From contig CM077643.1 in the NCBI GenBank assembly GCA_039707465.1, positions 332,712,419 to 332,776,418 of the forward strand: a DNA stretch of 64,000 nucleotides, read 5' to 3'. Source of the stretch: Rhabdophis nuchalis. Taxonomy: Eukaryota; Chordata; Lepidosauria; Squamata; Natricidae. The notes below the pieces were generated by a model, which worked only from the letters and a program-made list of their open reading frames with translations, had not been told where the DNA came from and made no database searches. The position numbers and the translations under genes are program-made. The stretch's first letter is position 1. Every line of letters starts with the position of its first letter. Below, piece after piece: positions 35,929-47,600 of this stretch.

Positions 35929-36925
35929 CCAACGATGCCGTAGCGGTGATGTGCCAGTGCCTGGAAGCTGTACGGATCTGGATGGGAAGTAACGGACTCA
36001 GGCTCAACCCGACCAAGACCGAGTGGCTGTGGTTTCCGGCTGCCCGATTCAACCAGCTTACTCCATCGCTGGCCATAGGGGGCGAACATCTTGCCCCTGT
36101 GGATGGGGTGCGCAATTTGGGTGTCCTCCTGGATGCCCGGCTGTCCATGGAAGATCAAGTGACAGCCATGGCCAGGAGGGCGTTTTACCAGGTTCGCCTG
36201 GTTCGCCAATTGCGCCCCCTATTGGATCGGGACGCCCTTCGCACAGTCACTCATGCGCTCGTGACATCCCGACTGGACTATTGCAACTCTCTCTACATGG
36301 GGCTCCCCTTGAGGTGCACCCGGAGACTTCAGCTAGTCCAGAATGCAGCCATGGGAACCGCTAGGTCTGCCCATGTAACACCGCTCTTGCGCGAGCTGCA
36401 CTGGCTACCTGTCGTCTTCCGGGTGCGCTTCAAGGTGTTGATTATCATCTTTAAAGCGCTCCATGGCTCGGGACCTAGCTATCTGCGGGATCGGATCCTG
36501 CTGCATACATCCTCACGGCCGATTCGCTCCCACAGAGAGGGACTTCTCCGGGTGCCGTCCACTAGACTTTGTCAGTGGGCGACGCCCAGGGGAAGGGCTC
36601 TCTCTGTGGCGGGCCCGGCCCTCTGGAACGACCTTCCCCCCGACATTAGGATGACCACGGACCTCCGCTCCTTCCGTCTCAAATTAAAAACTCATTTCTT
36701 CTGTCTGGCCGGCCTAGGATAGTCTCTCTGTCTTTGGGGTTTTATTGGGAAGTTTTATAATATAGCTCAGTTTTAATGGGGAATTTTAGCGCAGGCTTAG
36801 ATTTAATTTATTTTTAATGAAATGTTTGTATGTATTTATTGTTTTACTGTGCCTGTGCACCGCCCCGAGTCCCTGTGGGGAGAGGGTGCGGTTTAGAAAT
36901 ATTAAAATTATTAATTATTATTATA
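35929..36925 (+). pseudogene. L2 3' part fused in frame to Gypsy integrase
   Basis: From 35929 the open frame continues into the L2 protein (NDAVAVMCQCLEAVRIW) and runs to the L2 stop at 36720-36722. It covers the post-YADD region, SRLDYCNSLYMGLPLRCTRRLQLVQNAA, LRELHWLPVVFRVRFKVL and the LFRLAGLG-type C-terminus. A few codons after QNAA are missing compared with the 843-1518 copy. The 3' UTR has GTGCACCGCCCCGAGTCCC and an ATTATTA tail. Together with the gag-pol part the frame is 894 codons. The joint shows CCAACG shared by both parents. It overlaps in L2 content with 33452-33604, so the two L2 pieces are not simply the halves of one interrupted copy. Confidence 0.9.
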
Positions 36926-39319
36926 AATTATTTCCCTACATATGTAAGTAGAATTCTAAACTGCAAGCCTTGCAGAATTTTTAAAATTAATATTAAGACC
37001 TGACCATGCTTCACATTAATCTGGAGAGAAGTTTTTCCAGGCCACCAAGTGCTGGTGTTCATGCCTTCCAATTTTATAGACCCAACGTCTAGGTTTCTTG
37101 TTTTTGTAAATCAATTAATTTATGCTGGTATAATGTGTTCCTAAGCAGATTCTTAGTATCATTACCATATTCTTGTTGCCATTATGTTTTATATTTTATT
37201 TATATGCTCTTTTTCATTATTGTATGCTATAAGCTCACACAGCTTTTAACTTTCAATTTTGAAAATTGAGATATTTTGAGGTATTTGAGACTTTCTTTAG
37301 GAAGCAAATAAGAATGACCACCTGAAATATGCTCCAGATTGTATGCATCTAGTTATTTACAATGTATTGTAGTAACAGTATGATCATAATTTCAGCCTTT
37401 GAGCCTGCTGAATCTCACAATTTGATGTCATTAGATGGAAAAATTGTGAGGTGACTTGGGAAGAGCTTCATGGGTCCCTGAAGTCCAGTGATATGCATAC
37501 AAGTTATATTAAGTTATTCACTGTCATATGTACCTGTTTTTCAGACTCTCATCATGGTTTTTTTTCTTAAGAGTATGGTTTACACCTGAGAAACTTCACC
37601 TCTTCCCATAGAACCTTTGAAAATGTTTGGCTTCCAAATAGTTAATTTAAGAAATCTTTTGAAGCAAGAAGAATTATCCATTAGTGACTAGATAAAAAAT
37701 GATTTAGCCCTGGAGATTTGCCCTTAACCAATGAAGGCATTTTCTGGAGGAGATGCAGAGATTTACTATCTTATTACAGAAATAAGTAGTCCTCATTTGC
37801 TGAGGAGATTCTTAATCTTAGCATTGTTTAAAGCTGTCAGGAAGTAATATGTATCAGTGCAAAGATGCTTAATGATTGCCTTAATTTCTGTTAGTCAGTT
37901 TTCCTGAGGGCTCACTTTCCAAGTTGATGGGATAACATTCAGGCACATTTAGGGCTGTTTTCTCCCAAAAATCTCTATCACACTGTTTTCTTTATGAACA
38001 TTGGTCATTCAGAGGCAACATATTTAGTTCTGTTTAAAGGTATCCGCATCTGTAACTCTATTGGTCTGTGCTTTATGAAGAATTTCAAATGTCCTTATAT
38101 ATTTAAAATGGTCTCCCCCCCCCCAATCTCTTCCTACTCCTTATTTTTTTTAACAGAATCTGATTTCCTTCGCCTTTCATCACCATTTCTGCATCATTCC
38201 ACTGTGAATTCAGTTTTATTTCTTCATTATTCCTTAAAGTCAGATGTTCAGTTGATTTGCCTGCTGGGAAGGTTGCTACTGTTTTTGTTTTTAAAATAAT
38301 AACACTGATGATGTTTGGGTTTGATCAGATATTGGTTAAGTTGGCGTGTTCAGCAATAATTAAGCAACAATGGGTGGTACTTTACTGTTCATTCCTGCTG
38401 CTTAGATTAAGGGTGGCCAAGGGAATTTTTTTTTTGGGTGAGATGTGGGAAAATTGTGGCTGAATAATGTTATTTGCTTAGCCTCCAAGGCCACAATGGC
38501 TATGATGAGCAAAGCTAGAATTTTCAAACTCTTTTTTTTTTTTGCCAGATGGATCTTTTTAAAATAAAGGAATTAACCCTATTAACCTGTTCATAATACA
38601 CCTAGTTTATTCCCTTTTCCCATGTGAAACAATTACAGATTTATTATTCTGCATTTTTTTCTTGTTTTTACAACCCTTTAATCCTTTTTTATAGGGGTGG
38701 AGTCATGGCGACTGAATAGAGCTGAGTGTTTACTGACTGGCTTCCCTTCCTGATGCCTACACAGAGTTTGCAGCATATATTTTTTTCTTTGTGTCCTGAT
38801 AAAGACTTGTTGTCACTACCTAGGATTGAACCTTCCAACCATCATGCTGCTCATTTGTTATTCTGCAATATCAGATAGGAAAGAGAGAGACAAAGTAGAA
38901 TTTCATTGGCTAGTCACAATCCCAATTTTGGATCTGTCCACTGACTTCACCAACTTGAAGCTGCAAATTCATTGCCAACTGTACATCTTTGCATGTTTTC
39001 ATTATGATCTGGACTTGATTGGCACAATAATTGGGAATGACTGCATACATTTTGCTATATGTTTAGTAGTCGAAAGCAGAGATAGGAAGAAGAATCATGC
39101 TCAGGTATTCATTGTGTGGGAAGGCAGGAGGCAGGTCATAAAAGTTAAAATGTGACAATGTGAAAGGACAACTTCTCTTATCTAGACAGGATTCTTTTCA
39201 TTTTTGTTACCACTCAACTAATGTTTCATCAGTCTTGCTACTGAAATTTTGATAAAAAGCAGTAATATCTACACTATTCAGGAAGTTTTCTGAATTGAAT
39301 ACAGTGATAGAAGCAAATA
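36926..39319. other. AT-rich intergenic, no gene recognised
   Basis: Only chance frames. 38690-38840 (GGCGACTGAATAGAGCTGAG, GATTGAACC) may be a SINE relic but is too weak to call. Confidence 0.5.
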
Positions 39320-39445
39320 TTCAGGCAAGTTTGTTTGTTTATATTCCGCCTTTATTATTTTGACAAATAACTCAAGGTGGTGAACATATGCAATGCACCT
39401 TCCTCTTCCTATATTCCCCATAACAACAATTCAAACACCTGTTTC
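39320..39445 (-). mobile_element. Partial tRNA-SINE relic
   Basis: The blocks AATAACTCAAGGTGGTGAAC and CCTTCCTCTTCCTATATTCC match the right-hand relative at 26315-26515. It lacks the tRNA-like head. Confidence 0.5.
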
Positions 39446-39680
39446 TTTACTGTCCCAAAGGTGCTTTTTCAGGAGACAATTGGACTTTATTCTTTTTTTT
39501 TCTTTTGAAGACATTTCACTTCTCACTCAAGAAGCTTCTTCAGCTCTGACAGGATAGTGGGGAACAGAAGGATTTATATTTGTTGCAGACAGCTGTTCAT
39601 TTGTATCCCCCTTTTTTAAAAGCAACTTTGGGACAACCATGACTTGGTTGACTGAGAATCTCTACAGACTGTTTCTTTAC
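39446..39680 (-). mobile_element. Penelope-type terminal sequence with hammerhead-like motif
   Basis: On the minus strand 39507-39550 reads CTGAAGAAGCTTCTTGAGTG then AGAAGTGAAATGTCTTC. GCTTCT pairs with AGAAGT as a six-pair stem, followed by GAAA, in hammerhead order; the catalytic box is CTGAAGA in place of CTGATGA. The same layout is at 60681-60960. The flank ACAACCATGACTTGGTTGAC (plus strand) is also repeat sequence. Confidence 0.5.
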
Positions 39681-40130
39681 TGTTTTTCATTATTTCCTTT
39701 TTTGGCATAGGTGGGTATTGGTATAAAAATTAATGGAGTGTTGATTAGGATGAAGCACAAGTAGGAGTTAACATTCAGAGAGAGGACCATCTTAGTGCAT
39801 CAGGAGAACTAAGACAGTCTGCTTGAGAGAATTGTAGGGGAGATTGTAAATTATTGAGACATTTCAGTAGTTAGCAGTCTACAAACAGCAAATAAATAAC
39901 TTAAATAAGTAAAGTCACTTTAGATACGTTTTCGAAAAGATCACCAAAAATTGTGTAAGTCCCTCCACCCATCCAAACAGATACGCCCTCAGATGTTCTC
40001 GATTTGATAACATCACCTCATCAAATTATTATTCTTTAGTAAGTATCTCTAACAAAAAGCTCAACTAGAGAGCAGCACTTAAAGTACACTGTAAGGTCCC
40101 TTTCAGGGGGTTGTCAAAGTTAAATAAATA
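39681..40130. other. Intergenic, no gene recognised
   Basis: Nothing recognised. Confidence 0.5.
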
Positions 40131-40617
40131 CAGTGGTACCTCGGTTCACGAACTTAATTCGTGAAATGACTCTGGTCGCGAATCGAATTGGTCGTGAACC
40201 GAGGCACAATTTCCCATAGGGTTTAATGTAAATCCGGTTAATCCGTTCTGACCTTGTTTTTTGGTTGTAATTCTTGAACTGACTCTGTTCGCGGACCGAA
40301 TTGGTTGTGAACCGAGGCACAGTTTCCCATAGGGTTTAATGTAAATCCAATTAATCCATTCTGATCTTTCTTTTGGTTTTAATTCTTGAACTGACTCTGT
40401 TCGCGAACCAAATTGGTTGTGAACCGAGGCGGAGTTCGTGAACCGAGGCGGAGTTCGTGAACAGAAGCGGAGTTCGTGAACCAGACCATATTTTTACGAA
40501 CTTTTCCGTTCGTGAACCGAAACGGTGTTCGTGAACCGGAGCACATTTTTGGGAAAATTTCTGTTCGTAAACCGAATTGGTCATGAACAGAGGCGTTCGT
40601 GAACCGAGGTACCACTG
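40131..40617. mobile_element. TA-flanked MITE (CAGTGGTACCTCGGTTC ends)
   Basis: The ends are CAGTGGTACCTCGGTTCACG and CGTGAACCGAGGTACCACTG with TA on both sides, so it belongs to the Tc1/mariner group (pogo/Tigger-like ends). The interior repeats GTTCGTGAACCGAGGC-type units and GGTTTAATGTAAATCC blocks in tandem. No transposase. Confidence 0.9.
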
Positions 40618-40619
40618 TA

Positions 40620-41364
40620 TATTTTTTTAAATGTCAGTTTTAATTTCCAATACAATAAATATTGATAGACATAGCCCACATAAATTAAAACTCTTTGCGG
40701 CCCTGATTCATTTTCAGTAATGTATATTAAAATAGGGGTAATGCAAATGAAATGTTTGAGAAACAGTGAATTAGACCATTTTGATTTCACTGCACTATTC
40801 AATCCAATGGCAAGGGGCCATGTGCACACACAGAAGAGAGTCCAGAATGAAATGAAGTGGACAATCCTAATTTAATTCAACAATTTGCTTTCATGGGCTA
40901 TATTGATCAAAGCTTCAATTTGAAGTGTTCCTTCAAAGCCTTCCTTGCCTGTAATAGAAAGGCTGTTTCAAAGTCCTAGAACAACATTAAAATAAATCAG
41001 CTAAGGACTTTATTCCACAGAAATGACTCGTTCCAACTGAAAATCACACATGCACACATACACATATGCCTGCCGTTTTGGTGGCAGGCATTTCAAGAAT
41101 TTAGGGAGAAGGAATAAATTGATATGCAAATACAATAAAATATTCCTTTCTGAATGATAAGCTGCTTTTTCACCAAGTTCTTCTTCCTGATACAACTGGT
41201 AATGCAGTGAATGTATGGAGCAGCATACCAAACTGGAATGTTCTCAAAATGGCATTGTTAAATTGCTAGAAAGCCTACTCATTGATATGCAAGTCTATGT
41301 ATAAGTTATAACATACAATGGAAACCTTTAAACTAGTATATATCTCACATACGTACATATATAC
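40620..41364. other. Intergenic, no gene recognised
   Basis: Nothing recognised. Confidence 0.5.
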
Positions 41365-41540
41365 CAGTGGTGGGTTTCAATTTTTTTAGAATCTACTCTG
41401 TAGGTGTGGCCTATTTTGTGGGCGTGGCTTGGCAGTCATGTGACAGGGTGGGAGTGGTCACCTTTTAAAATGTGGTGAAACTCATTTAACAATGCTCTTG
41501 CTTAACAACCAAAATTTTGGACTCAATTGTGATGATAAAT

Positions 41541-41596
<56 letters not shown>

Positions 41597-41838
41597 TCCT
41601 TCCTTCCTTCCTTCCTTCCTTCCTTCCTTCCTTCCTTCTTTCTTTCTTTCCTTTCCTTTCCTTTCCTTTCCTTCCCATTGGGTCACTGGCAGCGGCGGGC
41701 CAGATTTTCTTCCATGTACACTGGTGGAACCCCCTCTCACTGGTTCTCTAAATTTCACCAACCGGCTCTCGCGAGTAGGTGCGAGCCTGCAGAAACCCAC
41801 CACTACAAGAAAGGTGCGAGCCTGCAGAAACCCACCAT
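41365..41838 (+). mobile_element. hAT MITE family M1 with duplicated right end
   Basis: Starts CAGTGGTGGGTTTC. The flanks atatatac and acatatac match at 7 of 8. A TTTC/TTCC tract fills 41540-41675. The right terminus occurs twice: GCGAGCCTGCAGAAACCCAC at about 41780-41800 and again at 41817-41836. The second terminus is the one next to the target duplication. Confidence 0.88.
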
Positions 41839-41886
41839 ACATATACTTTCACATGTACACACACACATACAAACATTACCTTACAG

Positions 41887-42091
41887 CAGGAGTAGTCAAT
41901 CTTTTTATACCTACCACCCACTTTTGTATCTCTGTTAGTAGTAAAATTTTCTAACCGCCCACCAGTTCCACAGCAATGGTGAGTTATAAAGTAGGGAAGT
42001 CAATTAAATTAAAAAAAGGAAAGTGCTTCAGTATCGAACAGAACCCCTTCCGCCCACCATGAAAGCTGGAAAGCCAGGTTGACTACCACTG
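41887..42091. mobile_element. Probable hAT MITE (CAGGAGTAGTCAA ends)
   Basis: The ends are CAGGAGTAGTCAATC and GGTTGACTACCACTG. The flanks ccttacag and cctaaaag match at 6 of 8. It has an AT-rich 205-bp body with CCGCCCACC near both ends. Confidence 0.72.
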
Positions 42092-42099
42092 CCTAAAAG

Positions 42100-42748
42100 C
42101 AAACCAAAATAAATAACCCCACCCTCACCCCCGAGTGATGGCATAAGAACACAATCCAAGCAATAGTTATTATCTTATGTAAAATCTACAGGGCAAAGTA
42201 AAGGCATTTTGAACATAAACATAAGACTTATCCTAAGCACCAGCCTAGCTCTTCAAATGATTACAGTAGTTTTACATTTTCGGTACTTAGAACCTTTATT
42301 TGAAAAGTATAGTGATACACATAAACACAAAATATTGAGGAGAGATTAACAGTGGGACTATTCAAATTGTTGGCCAATGATAAGGTGATTCAGTTGAGCG
42401 ATTTTTTTATTTTATTTTTTCCCCAGGATACAATAGAGACTTTTTGCTACACTCAAAGTTCCACTTAACTGGTAGGTTTATCCTTGACCAGTAAAAACAT
42501 GCTTAGTTTGAAAGAAACAAATGTTTGATGGCAGGAAGTTTTATAGATAAAAGAATACACATTGGAAGAGACCCTAAAGATAGTATAAATAGTATAAATT
42601 CTGTAAGAAAGGATTCTGAAGGCCTGTACTTACATGAAAGAAAAATAAAGAGGAGTTCTATTTAGGAAATGACATTATGAAATTTATCTGAGTTATCTAA
42701 GTGTTTCTAGGACTATTAGCTTGTAATGTGCTGTCCTCCATCACATGC

Positions 42749-42787
<39 letters not shown>

Positions 42788-43243
42788 AATATGAGCACAA
42801 GTCAGCTTAACAATCTGCATTGCACAAATAGGAAATAGAAACTGGTGTCAAGGAAGAAATGATGAAAATCTTTAGAATATCCGTATACCTAAGAAGAAGT
42901 GTGGTTCCATAGATACATGCAACATAAGTCTTTTGGATAAGGAATGGAGATAAAAGTACAAAATCTCTTTGCTAAATAACTGGCCCTATGTCATTTCATT
43001 CTCAAAAGAATGAGGAAGATTACCCCAAAAGATATTTACACCATAAAAGAGTGGAAAGCCATAACCCCATTCTATCTGTCATCATATCCTACATTTAGCC
43101 TGCTGATGTTGCTTTGCAGAGAGAAAAAAATTCAGCTATGGATCTCTGCTAGATAAAGAGCTCCCACTAAGGGTAGTGGGTCCCTTTAAAGGCTCCTTAT
43201 GACCCTCATGTCTCTTTTTGAAGATTGGGAGGACACCATGGAC
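42100..43243. other. Intergenic with a (TG)n tract
   Basis: Nothing recognised apart from the (TG)n at 42751-42782. Confidence 0.5.
42751..42782. repeat. (TG)n microsatellite
   Basis: About 16 uninterrupted TG units. Confidence 0.97.
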
Positions 43244-43432
43244 CAGTGGTTGGTTGCTAACCGGTTTACTACTATTTTGCTCCTGCTCGTGTGTGTGCTT
43301 GCATACATGCTTGTGCATGTGCTTGCATGTGTGCACAAGGCATGTGCAGAAGTGTCTGGGTGGGTGGAGCCTCCCACCGCCACCACTACCGGTTCGGTTG
43401 AACTGGGCTGAACCGGCAGCAACCCACCTCTG
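43244..43432. mobile_element. hAT MITE (CAGTGGTTGGTTGCTAACCGG ends)
   Basis: The left end is CAGTGGTTGGTTGCTAACCG and the right end CCGGCAGCAACCCACCTCTG. A perfect 8-bp duplication ccatggac is present on both sides. It is 189 bp long. Confidence 0.9.
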
Positions 43433-43686
43433 CCATGGACCCATTGAAGATATATGGGGAAGGGGAAGGGAGGTGGAGAAAAGAAAATCTCAGGGGAGAC
43501 ACAAAGTCAATTTGCACAATATAGTTTTCCAATAGAATAGGAAACCACAGAGATTCTTTGGAGAAGGAACACAGAAATTAGGAAAACAAAAATTAAGTCA
43601 GGAAAAGGTTAGAAAGTGACTCTACCTAAACTCCAACATTGAAAGGGCTGTCACAAAGAAGAAAGGGTCAATCTTCAAAGCACTTG

Positions 43687-43932
43687 AAGGTTAGATAGAA
43701 GCAATGGGTGGAAACTATTCAAGGAGAGAACCAACCAAGAAATAAGTATTTTTTTGAAGGAACAAGTAGTCAGTGGAGTGGCTTGCCTTCAGAAGTTGTG
43801 GATGCTTCATCACTAGAGGGTTTTAAGAAGAAATTGGACAACCACTTGTTGAAATGATACAGGGTCTCCTACTTGAGCAAGGGTTGGACTAGAAGATCGC
43901 CAAAGTCCCTATTAGCTCTATTATTTGATTAT
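43687..43932 (+). mobile_element. CR1 LINE 3' end
   Basis: The plus-strand sequence follows the known CR1 3' end: CAGTGGAGTGGCTTGCCTTC, then TTTTAAGAAGAAATTGGACA and GGGTTGGACTAGAAGATC. It ends in an ATTATTTGATTA tail that resembles the octamer repeats of CR1. It is too short for any domain. Confidence 0.82.
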
Positions 43933-44924
43933 TTTCTTTGGTATAAGGGAGAGGATTTTAAAATGCTTTCTATCTTTCAAGATGCTGTTACTGTAGTACT
44001 TTACCAAGAAAGTAGAGTTTGGTATTTCTTGTGAAGACTGTTTCCTATAGGTCTTATTTCAAAAGGCTGATATGAGAAGTGATACACTTGTAGCAGAACT
44101 TCTAAAAGCAAATCCAGAACAGTAGTCTTCTCTATTAGCTTTTTATATTCATGTATATAGATGAATCAATCCAGATGCCCAGTGAGGATAAATGCTGCAT
44201 AACCATCCCAACCTTTTAAAAAGGAGACAAGTTCAGTACAGTAAATTAATGCCAACTGTATTAAGTATAATAAGCAAATTATATGCCAGATGTCTCTATA
44301 TAAGATGGATAGACTGAATAATCTAATAAAAAATGTAAGTATTGAACATGTTGGCTTTAAACCAGTTTTTCTGTGTATCAAGGTATCAAAATTGGGCTGG
44401 AAAATATTAATCTCTCATCCAATTTTTACACTGCCTTCTTTGACCTGGAGAGGGCTGTTGAATCATTCTGTTGTGAGCAATAGTAACTACAATTGCTTCC
44501 TCTCGAGTGTAGAAATTTGCAACTAATTGTAATGCTTGATGAGCATACCTCAATGCAATGCAAGTTAAATGGGATGCCAGTAGCACTCTCACACCCTCAT
44601 TCTCTACACCAAAAATGTATTAAACATAGATATATTCTCATTCCTCTTTTAGTTAACTTTTATATTTAATGTATTTTGCAAACTCTACCAATATGTGAAT
44701 TCCACCTTCTCTTGCAAAATGATTCTAATCATCATATTTATCTACTCTGGTGATACCACCATTCTTCCTCTAACCCAAGTTGGCTTTTTGTGCTGGCTGT
44801 GGGAATTGGCTGAACTCTGCCATACCGAGAGGCTATAAATCAACTATTCTGAATTAAAGATACTGCTGTTCATGCAGAAATTGCCAATATAAGTGGAAAA
44901 TTAATAATTTTCCAGTTGAAGAGG
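43933..44924. other. Intergenic, no gene recognised
   Basis: Nothing recognised. Confidence 0.5.
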
Positions 44925-45880
44925 TGTTTAAATATTTAGGCATTTACATACAATTTTCTACTTCCAGGCTGTATCAAACCTGCTAATATATTTTACAATA
45001 CTGCATCCCTTTATTTTGCTTGCTTTTTAGAACATATACCCCTACTTCTTACCTGCTGCATGGATTGATTGGAAATAAAAATTGTTTACTTTCTACTCAC
45101 AGACTTTTCAGTGGAGAGTTCTAAAACCATAGAAATTTTGCTCCTTTGGTAATGCCATTAGGTTTAAGATCTGATTTTGTTCCAGGATCCAATCTGGTCC
45201 AGTCATTGGGACCAGAGCTTCAAACTTTCAGACTCTTGCTGGAGCCCATCTTCAGGGAATTTCTCTCTTGCATTTACTAAGATTGTTGGATGAGCAGGCA
45301 CAAAAACAGCTAACGAATTGACTGAAGCCTGAGACATCAGTCCCTCGAGTGCTGATTTACCACATATTTATCAAGTACTTAGAAGGCATTAAGAAAGATT
45401 GGGACAGCCTATTCAGAAATCATCCCCAGTTTTCCTGCCCCAAGCAGAAACTAAGACCAGCTTTTAGAAATGCATATTTCAGAAGACTAGGTCAAGACAG
45501 AAAGTCAGATAAGCAACAAACAAAAGCTTTGCAAAAAATAGCTCAGACAAACAGCTAGGATTTGCATTTTCTCTTTCGCTTATAGAGCCAATTATGCCCT
45601 TTACATGACCCCATAGGAATCTGACAACAGTCAATAGAATATTAAAGGACATGTTCTTGCACAGGAACAGGAAGCTCAAAAACAAAGCCCAAAGAAAGTA
45701 TAAAAACCACCCACTCTCAACTCCATTTTGTCAGCTGCACCAGAACCACAAACCCTGGTGGTTCTGTTCATCAGTAAATGAACCCTCAATCCAATCACCC
45801 TCCAGCCTCCATTTTGTCTCCAGTGCCTGTCTCACAGCTTAGATGTGGACCTAGATATTTCTTCCAACAGCTCAGAAGAC
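44925..45880 (+). pseudogene. Decayed LINE polymerase fragment
   Basis: Read on the plus strand, EVFKYLGIYIQFS appears at about 44920-44960. The motif F-K-Y-L-G-I is common just after the catalytic core of non-LTR reverse transcriptases. Broken frames continue with YTPTSYLLHGL, LGPELQTFR and a lysine-rich stretch (45349-45558). Many stops and frame changes are present. The 3' side holds TATAAAAACCACCCACTC and two CTCCATTTTGTC blocks, which could be a separate LTR-like piece. The family cannot be named. Confidence 0.4.
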
Positions 45881-46022
45881 AAAACCAGTGATCCTGATTG
45901 GATCCTGCAACCTTATCCTGGGACATGTATATTCATCTTCATTCCTGATTTTGTTACTCCCTACTAAAGGGAATGGGTTTTTCTACTTTTTGGAAGTAAA
46001 TGCTGAAATCCCATGAAAAGAA

Positions 46023-46369
46023 TTAAAGGTAAAGGTTCCCCTCGCACATATGTGCTAGTCATTCTTGACTCTAGGAGGCAGTGGTCATTTCAAAGCTGAA
46101 GAGCCAGTGCTGTCCAAAGACATCTCCATGGTCATGTGGCCAGCATGACTAAACGCTGAAGGAACACGGAACGCTGTTACCTTCCCACAAAAGTTGTTTC
46201 CTATTTTTCTACTTGATTTTTACGTGCTTTTGAACTGCTAGGTTGGCAGAAGCTGGGACAAGTAACAAGAGCTCACTTTATTATGCAGTGCTAGGGATTC
46301 GAACCTCTGAACTGCTGACCTTTCTGATCGGCAAGCTCAATGTCTTAGCCAGTGAGCCACCATGTCCCT
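46023..46369 (-). mobile_element. tRNA-derived SINE, minus strand
   Basis: The minus-strand head reads GGGACATGGTGGCTCACTGG (box A region) and AGAGGTTCGAATCCCTAGC, which contains a perfect GGTTCGAATCC box B. The body ends at the left with AGGGGAACCTTTACCTTTAA on the minus strand. The family is common in squamates, but I do not assign a name. Confidence 0.85.
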
Positions 46370-47167
46370 GAAAAAATAATTAGGGAAAACGAAAATCCTC
46401 TTACCTTCTCAGTGACTGAGGATCCTTTTTTCCTTTGCTTTTTCATATCACAATGCAGGTATTTTTGCATGTTCAGTTGACCATTGGATGGTCAGGAAAG
46501 AATGATACACTGCATGTGTTTGTAACATGGAGACAGCGAGGGAAGAACATTTTTTAAAGTGTATAGAAAGAAGAAAGAGAAGCATCACCAACAAAAACGT
46601 TATCTTGTTTATCCCCCACTTAAAAAAAAAAACATAAGACAAATTTAAAGCATCCAGCATTGAGGCTGAATATGGAGACAGACATAAGATTTATGTCCCT
46701 GATCTGCATTACTTACAAATGTAAAACAGCATTTCTTTTCTAAAGATGAAAATTCAAAACATCAAGTAAATTTCAATATGTGCCATTTCCTGCAACCTAA
46801 TGAACAGAATGAATAGATGACATGTGATTAAATTATACCCAAAGTAATAAAGAACAAATATCTAGAATCAACTGTTTCTTCATTTCCTCTTTCATAATGT
46901 ATACTGCATAATGTATGCCTATGAAATGTGATTTCATTGGATTAAAAATATTTAGTGATTTTCCCATTGCAGCACAACTCTACCGAGTTGGAAAGAATTG
47001 CCTTTAAAAGAGGCAATATGGAAAAATGAGAAACAAAATAAAACTTAAAAGAGGTTTCTTGAAAAGATGGGTTATGAAATAAATGGGGAGATTCCATTCA
47101 GAACTGGCAACTGGTATCTTTCTGTATTTGTTGTTACTCAGCCTGAGCACTTGATGGTTATGAATCA
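46370..47167. other. AT-rich intergenic, no gene recognised
   Basis: Nothing recognised. Confidence 0.5.
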
Positions 47168-47600
47168 AATACATAACAGAATAACAGAACAGAATAACAA
47201 AGTTGGAAAGGACCTTGGAGGTCCTCTAGTCTAATCCACTGCTCAAGCAGGAAACCTTATAATTTTTGAGATAAATGGTTGTCCAATCTCTTCTTAAAAA
47301 CCTCCAGTGTTGGAGCCTCACAACTTCTGGAGGCAAATTGTTCTGCTGATTAATTGTTCTGTCAGCAATTTTATCCTTAGTTCTAGATTGGTTCTCACCT
47401 TTCTTTGATTAGTTTCCATCCATTGCTTCTTGTCCTGCCTTCAGGGGCTTGGAGAATAGGTTGATCCCCACTTCTTTGTAGATATTGAAGCACTATTATC
47501 ATATCACCCTTAATCTTTTTTTTCCATTGAACTAAATGTACCCAATTCCTGAAACCGATCTTTGTAAGTTTTTAGATTTTCATATCATTTAAGGTCCCTA
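47168..47600 (-). mobile_element. CR1 LINE 3' end, minus strand
   Basis: On the plus strand it starts ACAGAATAACAGAACAGAAT (the reversed tail) and continues GTTGGAAAGGACCTTGGAGG and CTCCAGTGTTGGAGCC. This is the reverse complement of the CR1 3' region, the same part as at 43687-43932 but longer. Broken frames only. Confidence 0.88.

Noticed and set aside
34038..36722. Domesticated host gene made from Gypsy and L2
   Set aside because: Not accepted as a gene: part of the frame reads the integrase zinc-binding region out of frame, the catalytic set is incomplete, and no expression evidence exists. Kept as a finding.
40120..40615. Repeated peptide frames (RFTN..VREQS units) on the minus strand
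   Set aside because: They are translations of the tandem GTTCGTGAACC-type units of the TA-flanked MITE.
45690..45860. Possible LTR (TATAAAAACC followed by CTCCATTTTGTC blocks)
   Set aside because: No TG...CA ends, no partner LTR and no primer-binding site were found, so it was not called separately.
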